Assembly (NCBI GenBank): GCA_013423325.1
Contig: BLJB01000064.1
Span: 372,001-436,000, forward strand
Length of the DNA: 64,000 nucleotides
Direction: 5' to 3'
From: Usnea hakonensis
Lineage: Eukaryota > Ascomycota > Lecanoromycetes > Lecanorales > Parmeliaceae
Shown: one piece after another, positions 10,841 through 21,973 of the stretch
Numbering within the stretch: position 1 is the stretch's first letter
Layout of the letters: the number at the start of each line of letters is the position of its first letter
The notes under the pieces: generated by a model
Told to the model about the DNA's origin: nothing
Database searches by the model: none
The model's input: the letters and a program-made list of their open reading frames with translations, nothing else
Made by a program: the position numbers and the translations under genes

Positions 10841-13800
10841 ATGTCTATGATCAATTGGGGCATCGGTGATCTGCTGGCCGTCACGAAGCTTGCTTGGGAC
10901 CTCTACCACAATTGCTTTCTCGTCGCCCGCGAAGCGCCCGATGACTTCAGACAGCTTGTCAATGAACTTGCCTCGCTGCAAGCCTGCCTGCGCACGTTAC
11001 GGGACGACGTTAACTCTGACAAGTCCTTCTTGGATAGGCTGGGTGACAATCGGAAGCAGACCTTGGAACGATGCCTTTCAAATTGCTTCGATACTCTGCG
11101 CCAACTGCAAAAGCTCGTGGTCAAATACCGAGAACTGGGGGTTGGAGATGGCTTGCAATTCTGGAGGAAGTTGAAATGGGTGGGGAAACAAGGGGAGATT
11201 GCAGAGCTAAAGTCAAAGATCATGGTGCACACATGCAACATCAGTCTGTGCATGAGCTCCATAGGCAAGTAAGTATTGATGGGCTCCATCCGTAGACCTC
11301 GGCTAACAATCCTTGTAGCTCTTCTCTTGCCAGAATAGAAACATCGATGATAAGAGCCCTGGAAAGGCAAGAAGCTACAACTTCTGTTCGTCGAGTTCAA
11401 GATCAAGACAACGAAGGAGAAGATGAGATCGATGAACTCAGTCCTCTTCAAAGAGCGGCAACAACCCCCCAAGATGGCCGCAATGGATCTCCAGAGGTTG
11501 ATGGCTTGGGTTTACAAGGCCTACGGCGCGCCTTCACTGGAGCAACTCTGGTAGATAATTTGCCAAGCCTGTCGCCCGAGACAACACCTTCAACAACGAG
11601 CGAAGAAGAGCTGTCCGAATTTGGATCGCCAAAAGTGGCGAGAGAAGTTCCCTTAATCAAGAAGAATCCAGCGCAGATGAATAAAACAAGGAAGGCATCT
11701 TTGAACAGCATGGATCAAGGCCTTAAGGCCTTCCCACCAAGTCCAAGGGTCTCTGAAGATAATGCTAGAGAGATACCGAGAAGCAGTCCTGCTGGCGATG
11801 ACATGAAGAAACCTCGTTCGAAAAGACTGATGTCGACAGGCGGAGAATCGACAATAAAGACCCATGGTGTCGGCAGCAAAACCCCTAACGTCAATGATGT
11901 CGTAGCTGAGGCGATGCAGGAACTGGTTCGAGTCCGGCAAAGAGAGCAGTCAGCGAGACCTTTACGAATTGTGCGCCAAGACCCAGTCCATCGACCTCCT
12001 GATGCTCTCAAACAGCATTTCCAAGAGTTTGCAGACGACGAATTGAAGATCCGGAGGCTAAATGCGCGAGATTGGCTAAGAGTGGCCACGTGGTGGCTAT
12101 TGAAGGCAAGATTCAATACAAGGGTAGATGAACGGTCACAGTACTTGAGCACACGCGGGAGCCTCAGCGTTTCCGGGGTTTCTGGAGGAGGGAGATCGGG
12201 GATCAATCAGGCTTATGTGGACTTGCTGAAGGCATCATGGATATTGTACAACATCATATTGAAAGACGATAATGACAAAGTATCTTTGATGACAGACGAA
12301 AACCGGAAAATGTTCTACAACCTTTCAGACGGCATTCGGGAAGACCTAAGCGACTTCCAACCTGTCGACGCGCCTGAAAAGGATACACTTTTATGCCAGA
12401 ATTGCAATATATGGGAGCTTCTTCAACCGGAAGAAGAGACATATGATGACGAGGACCTACTTCCTGGCTTAGAGAATGGTCGATGGATTACCGTTGAGCA
12501 AGATGACGCAGGAGAAGAAGACGAGCAAGTGCTCTTCAGAACATACGTCAATGCAGCCATTGGTGGGAAAAGATATAGGATGAGGTCAAAGGGTGCCCCT
12601 TACATGCTGCTTCTCTCCACCAAAGAAGGTGAAAGTGAGCCAAAGGTCACTCTTTGTAACCAAAGCGGAACGTTATGCCTGACCCGCGACTTTACGATTG
12701 AAGATCTGCAAGATAAAGAACTGCCTATCAGCCCTTTTGCAGGATCAGGCATAAGTCCCCGAGACGCGATACCCTTGAATTTTGGCCAAATGAACGTCAC
12801 TGTGGCCTTTACTAATGAGGATGATCTCCAACAGTTCATGTACATTCCTAGAGCCTATTTTGACGCTGTAAAGAGGAGAGAGCCCCGGCAACTCGGGAGA
12901 GCTACTGAGACTCTGCTTTTTAAGAGCTCTGTAGAAGTCTTTGAACAGTTGAAAGCGTCAACTATGAAGCCAATGAGTCCCCGACAAGTTTTCCGATCAT
13001 GCGATCTTCGCGTTCTCGAAACCACCTGTAAGGAGGGATGGCGAACAACAAGGAGAGTAGTAATCAGCTCATCTGCCGGCGAGCCGAGACCATGGTGTAC
13101 GGAGCTTTTCCTTCCCCTTAGCCGCGTCCAAATCCGAAGGGAAGGTCTAGCACGACAACTGACCGTGAAATGGTCTGATTGCACGCACGAAAAAGCCGAT
13201 AAGACAGATGGTAACTACAATAAAATTTACAATTACGTCTATGATGATAGCAACCCGAACATCGCACTGCAATTGCTGTTCCGCCACTCCCAAGATGCTA
13301 CGGACTTCGAACAGACTGTCCTCCACCTTTCAATCGCTCCGATTTTTCCCACCTCTGGCACCGCTTCTCGCTTCGTCTACGACATCGCCGACACAGAACC
13401 GAACCCCAAAAATTATAAAGGTCTACTCCTAATACACACTCGCTTTGACTGGCGTTACAGCGAGCTCTTTTACATGTACCGAGACACAGACTACCAATTT
13501 GACCGTTCAACACTCCGCGTCCGCCTACCGCAAGTGTACTATACAGACTATATTTCCACATTCGTCGATAAATTATATAAACCGCCTCCTGGTGAACCGC
13601 CTCGCTTCTCACACTGCGAAAAACGTGTTGGGAACACCCCTCTCGACTTTGGCGACGAAGCTGATGCGTTCGGCTTCATGTCTGCCCTGACTGGTAATCA
13701 CGAACTCATCTTCTCTCGCCGCGCCCATTACATCACCACCAAACCGCCCAAGAAGTTCAGTGGCACAAAGTCCAACAAAGGCACGGCCGAGGTCCACCTG

Positions 13801-14215
13801 TGGCTGAAAGGTAACAGCGTCAGGCTAGTTAGCAGGTGGGAAGACAGGGTCGAGGATAAGTGGATGAGTATGCAAGTTCCTAGAGATGGTCTGGCCCATT
13901 CGAAGGATACGAATCGTGCTAGTTTGCCAAAGATCGAATATGATCGGGGAAGAAAAGTCGACATGGCAAACCTTGTAGCAAGGGATAGCAGGGATAAGGA
14001 GATGGGAAAGAAGGTGGGACCTGTGACTATTGCTTTTGAGAGTGTTAGAGGTCAGTCGATTCCTGGGTTCTTTAAATATCTTCCCGCAAGATTGAAGGGG
14101 AATGCTGACTGCGTGTGATTGGACAGACCGAGAAGAGTTTGCAGCGGCGCTTGAAGGAAAAGCACCGCCAGCTACTAATAAGCGAAGTGCATTTGACGAT
14201 TTGATGGATATGTGA
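10841..14215 (+). CDS. Large protein with STAND-type fungal N-terminal domain
   Basis: Three exons (10841-11268, 11319-14050, 14127-14215) code 1082 residues. The first 150 or so residues (starting MSMINWGIGDLLAVTKLAWDL, with APDDFRQLVNEL and a helical stretch after it) match the all-helical N-terminal domain found on fungal STAND/NLR-like proteins and many orphan fungal proteins. Here no NACHT or NB-ARC P-loop and no ankyrin, WD or TPR repeats follow. Instead there is a disordered Ser/Thr/Pro-rich segment (about 160-340) and a long globular part with no recognised domain. The last intron lies just before the end; reading through it would end the protein at 14118, about 25 residues after the splice point. 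Function unknown; signalling or scaffolding is a guess. Confidence 0.82.
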
Positions 14216-15611
14216 TGCATTTGTATTGTTTCTGCTGTTCATATTTTCGAAAAAGGACGCCCCCTTGGTACATAGCCTCATCTCATGTCTATATCCCTTA
14301 GATTGGTGGGGTTCAATATTCAGGGGTAAGCGACCGAGCATAAAAAACAGTCCCCTTTTTCAACTCGCTACCCTTTAATACTCACCTTTTTGAAAAAATT
14401 CCCAATACAAAACTTATTATATTTAGGAAGTTCTTTAACTTTGTAACCAAAAGTTTTATCTATAGATATCGTTTCGAGGACTTTTCTAATACACCGTTAA
14501 ATGGAATTTTTGGTGTGCTGCCAAGCTTTATTGAACCCCATTTACCAATCTAAGGGATACGGCTGGTGATTTGTGATTTGGCCTTTACGCGCACGATACC
14601 TATTGTAACAGCAGCGTCCATTCTCGCATTGTTGTCTACAATCTTCGCTGTATTTTGTCATTCCGAGCTATACTTGAAAGCCATTTTATGTTATGTACAA
14701 ATCCGCCCATAGTCAATTTTTTGGTGGCAGAGCGACGTTCACACCCCATCATTCCTATGCGACGTGTTTGCTGGGGACTATACTTTGTTAGCCTAGCCGG
14801 TCTAGTCTTCGCCGCCCTTCTCCTCTTCTCTCCTCTTACCCACCTCCCTAGCTACTCACTACAGAACTTCTTCATACCAACCGAGTGCACAGTCACCACA
14901 TGACCTATCATCGACACGATATCGACATCGCTTTCCATTATACAAGTTATTCCCCCGCTTGCCACACGCAGCGTCAATCTTGAGAAGCATTCTCAAGACA
15001 TGTCCGCAAGGCTAACTTCGCAGCAGAACAAGCCGCTGGATTCCATTGCTTGGAGAGGATTTGGTGGGATTCCCACGAAGAGAGGTGAAGGAGTCACAGT
15101 TGTGGATTGCTGGATGTCGACGGGCGTCGTGACGTGAACTTATAGGTTGAGGCGAGTAATGGGTATGATTAGACGCTAATTGATTTTTTTTCTAGGGGCT
15201 CTTATTAGGGTAGTGTGATGTGGCGAGCATACTACCGGTTTCTGCCGAGATGAATGCGTTGGATTCACAGCGCAGAAATTGTGGAATCCGTTCACGAAAG
15301 AGGGATTGTTTTTGCTAGCTACCTTACATCAAGAGAGATTGTCCAGACGCCCCTCCCAATACCACGCTACTGGTCTCGCCACACAACTGCGAATTTTGCC
15401 AGCAAAAGGCCTCACCGCAACGGAGCTCGCTACAACGCGGCGCGGAAATCTAATCGGCACCTCTGTTTGTCTTCACTGCTCGTGCTCGTCTAAGCACAGA
15501 TGCGTCCGCTCGCACCAACCAGTTTCCAAACAATACTCATGTTACATCCTTGTCCAAACAGTATGTACAATAATTATGACGCTTTCTATCACACAAATAC
15601 CCTTAGCATCC
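14216..15611. other. Intergenic, carries a MITE
   Basis: Apart from the inverted-repeat element at 14294-14557, nothing is clearly functional. A short frame at 14655-14903 has a hydrophobic stretch but no other support. Frames at 15254-15785 overlap the end of the next gene in antisense and are rejected. Confidence 0.5.
14294..14557. mobile_element. MITE-like element with TA target duplication
   Basis: The left end starts TCCCTTAGATTGGT and continues GGGGTTCAATA. The right end is its reverse complement except for a 4-base insertion (AAAT on the matched strand) after the first 14 bases, giving about 25-bp terminal inverted repeats. The element is 264 bp, AT-rich inside, has no coding capacity, and is flanked by TA on both sides (14292-14293 and 14558-14559). 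Size, inverted repeats and TA duplication are those of Tc1/mariner-derived MITEs. It lies 78 bp after the stop of the preceding gene, probably in or near its 3' UTR. Confidence 0.85.
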
Positions 15612-16657
15612 CTACCCCTCCAATTCCGGAATCGGCACCGGCGACCTCTTGCCGTCCATCTCGTACACGCCACTGTTATCGGGGGCTGCGACATCAGTGT
15701 CCTTTTCGCAAACATCTGTGGCGCTACCGGATGGGTCTGGCTTTCTCTCCTGGTTGACTTGCTTCCTGTTACGGCGGTAGAGTAGCAGTGCGATCAGGGC
15801 TAGAGCTAAGACGCCGAGAGGCACGCCGATTCCTATGCCGGCTTTGGAGCCGGTGCTTAAGCTAGCGTGAGAGATGGAGGTAGAGGTCGGTGAGGGTATT
15901 GGTGAGCTGGAGGGAACTCGCGGAGGGGACGTTGTTGCCGGGCCAGGGGTTTTTGGTGAAGTGGATGATGGCGTCGAGACAAGGGGGGTCGACGCAGCCG
16001 CGACGCGGACGTCGGTGAAGAGAGCTGGGTAGAAGGTAGAATCGGTTTCCGTACTGAATTGAGTGACTAGGGTCGGATGGACGATTTTTGCGGTCGAGTC
16101 GCCCTGCTCGCTATTGTAGAGGGTGGTATACACGCAGTGGGCTGCACTGGCGGTATTTGTCGGGCCGCAATTGATCGTGACGCTGTCGCGGGTCAGGATT
16201 TTTGTTAGGCCACTTTTCTGAGCAAAGGCGCGCTCACTTCTGATTGAATGATTGAAGTTTATTTAGTGTAAAGACAAGAGGTGTGGAGAAGGGATACAAG
16301 GCTAGGTTTATGCTGATGACGGTTAGTTCGCGAACAGGAAAGAGAACGTCAGGCCTCGTACTTTGGCACTAGGAATCGGGTCGTGGCTGCATTTGCCGAG
16401 AATACGTAGCTGGAGTTGGTACTTTTGCTGTGGCAGGCATCGGGTCCCGGCCAGAAGGCCGGGGATGTTGGGCAGGCTACGGTGTAGTACGTTGTGGTGT
16501 CGGTGACGGTCAGGATTCCTGTGAAGCCCGTCTTCGTGGCTGGGCCGATGAAGGGGGGGAGGATGAGGCCATTCGGTATGAGGAGGCTGGTTGAGATGTT
16601 TTTGGCGGAGACGTGCCTCAGGAGGGCAATAGCCACGATGATGGAAGTTGCGACCAT
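15612..16657 (-). CDS. Mucin-like single-pass membrane protein
   Basis: Two exons (16362-16657, 15612-16239) code 307 residues. The N-terminus MVATSIIVAIALLRHVSA is a signal peptide. The ectodomain has paired Cys (VACPTSP, DACHSK, INCGPT, AHCVYT). Next comes a Ser/Thr/Pro stalk, then a membrane helix (GIGVPLGVLALALIALLLY) with an RRNRK stop-transfer signal, then an acidic cytosolic tail of about 50 residues. The intron (GTACGA donor) restores the frame as phase 2 to phase 1 with a clean junction. The architecture is that of fungal surface glycoproteins sometimes annotated as Mid2-like. No enzymatic domain is visible. Sensor or adhesion roles are inference. Confidence 0.78.
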
Positions 16658-18231
16658 CGCTGGCGAATTGGTGTTGGAGAATACCCGGGAAAGGTAGCAA
16701 GTACAAGGGAGGAAATCCTGTTGTCGCGACGGGTACTAAGGATTTTCAGGTGGTAGGAGATGAGGGTATGCCAAATGTTGTCACGGAAAAGCCGATTGGC
16801 CGCCACTGGAGGGGTCACTATGGCCGACTAATGTGGGAAACAAATCTCTTCTCTGGGGTGGACATGAAGAGTGTCATAGCTTGACATTCTGACCTATTGC
16901 AAAACTATGTGGATCCTCATCTCTGGCGTGTTTGCATCCTTTATACAGCGATGTACTTGCCAGTGGCTTTGGCGGTAGCTCACACTGTCACTTGTTTGGA
17001 TGCGTGGGAGCTTTAATTTTGCTTTTCCTGTGAAGATCGGGATAGGATCTGTCCATTCTGCTGTGTAAGTGGTTCGAGATGGATGGGTAGAAGACATAGA
17101 TTTTGGTGGGCCCCTGAAAGGAAGGGCTTGATATTCATGAATTGTTGGAATGCTTCAACAGTAAGTGGGGATACACTCTGCTACGCTTGACATACGACTT
17201 CGGATTAGCGATCGCGTGTCATACCGCGCGTGTGCTTAGCCAACAGTATGTACGACTATGCCTATGAGTGTAGGGATTCGTGCGAATGTTTAGGTCATGC
17301 TCTTTGGATGAGGCACTTCCCTTTAAGCGAACTTTCCCCCACAAGATGGCCGGCATCAGGGCTCGAATGTTTACCGTCCACGGGAATCGGCCAATGTCAA
17401 TGATAGGGGAGAGGCCACTTTCCTTACTGAACCCGAGATCAACACTGAGGAGGCTCACCATGGCCAGGCACAGCAGATGGGATACAACTTCTCTTGACGA
17501 TATGTATGGTGTGTGAACAGAGATCTGCCGGACATACGGATCCCTGGATGATGATGGAAAGGCTAGCTCAAGTGAGGCAGACCATATCTGAATCTGGGAG
17601 GCCACGCGTACGAGTACCAGTTCAAGAACTGCGAGGAGGCCTTGCTGTGACAGCAGCTTTGTTTGGAAGCAGGAGGCAAGCGGAGACATGCAACTCCGGA
17701 AATAGTAAGGAGGCCCCCGGCTGCGACGATGGTCATGTCAGAAGTCAGATGGCCTGCCAAGCGCACAATTCCAAGAAAAAAATATTAGAATAATGAAAAA
17801 CGGGAGGCCTCCCATTGCGATCCAGACGGCACCTAATCCGGGAGGCCCGCCATCGGAATTAAGGTACCTTAGCATAAGGTAAGGTACTTTAAGCTTGGAA
17901 TTGCATATGCATACCTCCCAATAGAGTAGGTGTTGCGAGCCAGTACCCACGATCGAGGGGCCCACCAGGCAGAAAATGGGCGGCCCCCCCACCCGGTTCA
18001 GCTCCGCCCCCTGGGAGGCCTCCCACGAGGGAGAAAAACCATAAATACTGTAACCACGATCTTTCTTCTTTACATTTTCTCAACGCGAGCTTCCTATGCT
18101 CTTGTGGATTTATTCTTGAATATGCCTCCTTAACCCTAATTGGTACAACGAGTCGCTGATCAGCAACGGCCTACAGCCTTATCTTGCCCATCCAAAGTAA
18201 GAAAACAGGAAAGGCTACAGCTGTAGCAAGA
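16658..18231. other. Intergenic, no supported gene; contains palindrome-bounded element
   Basis: Frames such as the 156-codon one at 17219-17689 (minus) have no recognisable content. The notable structure is the GC-rich element at 17802-18025, described separately. The 5' region of the zinc-finger gene follows. Confidence 0.45.
17802..18025. repeat. GC-rich element bounded by identical 12-bp palindromes
   Basis: GGGAGGCCTCCC occurs at 17802-17813 and again at 18013-18024. Between them are related words (GGGAGGCCCGCC, GGGGCCCACC, GGGCGGCCCCCC), an AAGGTACCTT palindrome and a GCATATGC palindrome. No target-site duplication is evident. It could be a foldback element or a non-autonomous transposon remnant, or a regulatory array, as it lies about 200 bp upstream of the zinc-finger gene start. 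Confidence 0.45.
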
Positions 18232-19956
18232 ATGGAGGGGGAGAGACTGCTGTTCGATGCGGTAATAGTAGTATTGGGTGGCGACCAGTGGCCATCGTGT
18301 TCCCAGCTGTCACAACCCGAGGATGCGTTAACTCGCCGGGAACATCTAAAGCAGACGCTACTTAGATTTATTATACAACGTTGTCAAGATCGAGAGACTC
18401 TAGACCGCATGTTCACATATTTACATCAAAGGCTACGGGCTTTCCCACTCAGCGAAGCCATTTCTGAATTTATTCAAGGAAGTAAAGAAATCTGCGAGAA
18501 GCTACCGCAGGAATCTCCACCACCAGCAATGAATGAAATCGAAGTACTATTGATGATGTTCACGCTCTCTGACCTGAATGACCTACTCGAAAGTCTATGT
18601 AAGTTCTCCTCCATTGTCGTTGGACGAGTAGGACGCATTTGCTCACACCAATGCCCTCTGATAGGCCCTCCCGCATACGATCAACCTGATTACCGGAAAC
18701 ATGATCCTTATAGTAATCACGTTCGTCATCGCATACCCACAAAATCGTATCAAAGTCCCGAGGCCAAGGTTCCTCCAGATCGTTCCTCAACGCGGATTGA
18801 GTCGGATTTCTGCAGCTCCATCATAACCGTCCAGCGGATTTCTCCTTTGAGACTGTTCAAAATTCGGTGGAGTTTGATGCCAATCATCTTCCCCAGTTCG
18901 TAGATCCGCAAGATACAACAATAGCGCAGGCGTTGGTAGCACCTCTTCCTTCCAGTCCTTCAACCCTCAGCCATCTTCAAAGTAGTCCGCCTTCGTTCAC
19001 GCCATCACAGCATTTGGAAGGCAGCTATGCAGCAGTCAGTCATTTCGCCTCGGTCAGGTCTTCTAAGATGCTGACGCTGTATAGCATTACCCGAACACCG
19101 AGCAAACGTTCACGAGCCCGAATTCATCCACCAAGTTCCAGGTGACAGATATCATACCTCCCGAACCCGAAGATGCACTCTCCGCTACCGACGATTTTTG
19201 GTTAAATCCTTCTATCTTCACTGGATCCTCGACCATGCAAGACTTCTCTTCATTTCCAGATATTGCGGTACCCTCTGCTTACTCGGCAACTCCTGCGGAT
19301 CCCACATCTGCTCATTATTCATCATCTTTGAGAGATCCAGCAATTCGTCCACATGCAACACCCTTTTCGGATTCAACAACAGCTCCATATTCAACAAGAA
19401 TTAGGGATTCAACACCTATTCCACCTTCTACATTTGCTTTAGATTCAACATCTCCTCTCGATACAACCTATCCTCCAGGCTCAACATCTCTTTCGGATTC
19501 AACATCCCCTCTAGATCCAGCATCTGATATCAGCAGCAGTAATCCAGCGAATGGTCCCAGAAAAAAGCCTGCTTCTCCGAAATCCTGCCCCCATTGCTCG
19601 AAATTCTTCTTTGAAAAGCACAGATACAAGTAAGTTTGAGTCTGAGTCCGAGTAGAGTCGAGTCTTCAGGCTTCACGCCACCACTTGATATGGACAGAAT
19701 ACTGACCGATTGATATAGCAAACACGTGAAAAGCCATGGCAGATCCTTCAAATGCTCCGAGGAAGGCTGCACCGTCAAAGGCTTTTCATGTCTGAAAGAT
19801 CTCAATCGCCATGTCTTAACCCACCGTCGTCGAAATGGCATCAGCAACCAGCATTTCTGCGAATTTGCGGATTGCGAGTATTCGACGAAAGGGTTTGCGC
19901 GACGTGATGGCCTTCTCAGACACCGTCGCAAGAAGCACGCGAGCGACCACAATTAG
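18232..19956 (+). CDS. C2H2 zinc-finger protein, probable transcription factor
   Basis: The proposed exons are 18232-18598, 18665-18768, 18816-19034, 19085-19629 and 19719-19956, coding about 490 residues. The C-terminus has three C2H2 fingers: CPHCSKFFFEK..HVKSH, FKCSEEGC..KDLNRHVLTH and FCEFADC..RDGLLRHRRKKH. The first finger is split by the last intron. The middle is a low-complexity region of recurring DST/PPST units (about 19340-19530). The N-terminal 120 or so residues are helical and contain no domain I know. Introns 1, 3 and 4 have good splice signals; intron 2 (18769-18815, GTTCCT donor) is the weakest and its exact ends could differ. The start is the first in-frame ATG. DNA binding is inferred from the fingers. 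Confidence 0.72.
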
Positions 19957-21307
19957 TACTTGGTCAGCATCTGCATGCCTACTGTTGGGCTCATTACAGC
20001 GTTGTAATCGTGCTTGAATATTCGCACTTGCGCAGTCAAGCACATATAGCTTACTGAGTTTTCTATATGGCGTATCGAATATGATTGCAATGCGAAGACT
20101 TACGATCTTTAGACCATTCGGGTCCCTGCGTAGATGTCATTTGCTCATACAGCGCTCTTTTCCAAAGGCACAATCCCCAGAGACCGTTAAGACGCTAAAC
20201 ACACGCATTCCTGTCTCCCCACCCTCCCTCTCTCTCTCTGCGAATGTGCCCGCAAGAAAGCCCACTTTTTCATGTCCTTTGGTAAGTATGAAGACCCTAC
20301 ACCGCAAGGACCTTGCATAGCGTCGTATTCTAAACATACGAGGCCAGTCATGGCCTCTCAATTTGTCAATGGCAGTGTATATACACTCAAAGATGATCCA
20401 TCGCATCATGATTGTTTCTATGAAGCTTGATATCGTGCATTTTCCAGATCTTGACCCTTATGAAGCCAAGTGATAGTAGTCGCGGATGATGGTACGAATG
20501 GCACCAAGAATGGTGCGCTGAGAGGTCCGATGGATGGCCTAGAGCTTGATCGTGGCAGCCCCAAGAGACAGATTTAGGGCTCAGTGCTCGGGGAAGGCAC
20601 ACCCTATCCGAAGACCTTAGGTACCTTAGGGTTAAGGCTTCATTCTGTGCTACGAGTAGGCTGTGCAGCCATGATGCAATCCCGGCAAGTCGGTGTGATG
20701 ATCTGCAACAACATACATATGTACAAAAGTGTCCATGCACAGGGTGATGGCACAGCCTGAATTTGTGCTGACCAACCACGGTCTGAATGATGTCTACTCT
20801 CTAAATCTGCGATTAATCGTTGATCACTATTTATAGAAAACGATCTACTAACGTCGTTGCCCAACAGTGAGTGAATACATGGCTGAGTCGCAATCATGCT
20901 GATCATGCTTATCAAGGTGCTGCCGGTCTTGGCGATCATTTCTCCAAAGGAAAAAGAAAGAGAGCACGTGGCTCTTGTTCCCCGGATAAGCGGACACCCT
21001 GCCCCTCAGCAGATGCCCACTGAGAGACCTTTGAATTTACACAGCCTCAGCCTCTTCGGCAGCTTGAGCTAAAATTAAAAAAAAAGGCAGACAAGTAAAT
21101 GCCTCACTTAGCAATGTGTACTACTCACAATCAAGCTGCAGTGATTTCGTTAGGTGGGTATGTGCATTGAGTCTGATTTATCGTAACACTTCAGACTGCA
21201 GGTATAAAGGGCGAGGGAAAGATCATTTCGAGAACCAGTCTTGTATGTTGTAGTTCAAGTTGCAACAACGCACCAAGGTATACCATAACCAACCCAAAAC
21301 CGCAGTG
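19957..21307. other. Intergenic, nothing recognised
   Basis: About 1.35 kb with short unsupported frames on both strands. A CT-rich run at 20216-20240 and a GGTACCTTAGGGTTAAGG stretch near 20620 are the only distinctive features. The last 200 bases probably hold the promoter of the next gene. Confidence 0.45.
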
Positions 21308-21973
21308 ATGGATTCCAAAGACACCAAGTCCTCATCTCCCAAAGCAACCCACTATGAAGTCTCCCCCGACACCGACTCTACCCTCAACCGACCTTTCTCC
21401 CCTAGCTCCAAGTCGTCCGGCGAACCTGGGCGCGCGCGCCCAGGAGAGTCTATCATGAAGTCTGACGACCCATCGACCGCTGCTCTACGGTAAGTGCCAT
21501 TTTTGATGCTCTCTTCCCGTTCTGTCGGATTTTATGAGCCGAGAGGGTCCTGCACCCTTTGTCACTCGATCTCTCTTCCCCAACGTTAGACTGTCTCAAT
21601 GTCCAACTTCCCAACAAAGCCGGAATGCTAAGAAGCATATCTTAACAGGGCCTGGGCCGAAGACAAGCAACTGCAGGTTCCCGGTACAGACGGCTCCTTC
21701 GTATTAAGCGCACTATCCGGGGGTGCTGGCGCTGTCTCCGGGGGACCAATGTTCCTCCCTAGGAAGGATTTCATCGTAGAGCCGCCACATCATAGTACGG
21801 ATCATGGGCCGGTGGAACTTCTTCAACATGAGGATGGAGAGGGAAAGAAGAGAAGACGCAGTATTGTGGATCTGTTCAAGAGGAAGGGAAGTAGGGGAGA
21901 TTTATCGGAGACGGAGGCGAACAAGGATGTTGCGAAGCATGTCGAAGATGGAGCGAAAGAAGGTAAACAGTAG
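21308..21973 (+). CDS. Small hydrophilic protein of unknown function
   Basis: Two exons (21308-21489, 21649-21973) code 168 residues. The intron starts GTAAGT, ends TTAACAG and joins phase 2 to 1. The N-terminal half is Ser/Pro-rich (SPSSKSSGEPG). The middle (WAEDKQLQVPGTDGSFVLSA) is less biased. The C-terminus has a basic patch (GKKRRRSIVDLFKRKGSR) followed by an acidic, Ala-rich end. The RRRSIVDLF context resembles a kinase target site. There is no signal peptide or membrane helix. I do not recognise a family; small disordered proteins of this kind are widespread in ascomycetes. Confidence 0.68.

Noticed and set aside
11715..12206. 163-codon minus-strand frame inside the STAND-domain gene
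   Set aside because: Antisense shadow of a long coding exon.
15279..15785. 168-codon plus-strand frame
   Set aside because: It runs antisense into the well-supported end of the mucin-like gene and shows no recognisable content.
17219..17689. 156-codon minus-strand frame
   Set aside because: No domain, no splice-supported extension, and overlapping plus-strand frames of similar quality.
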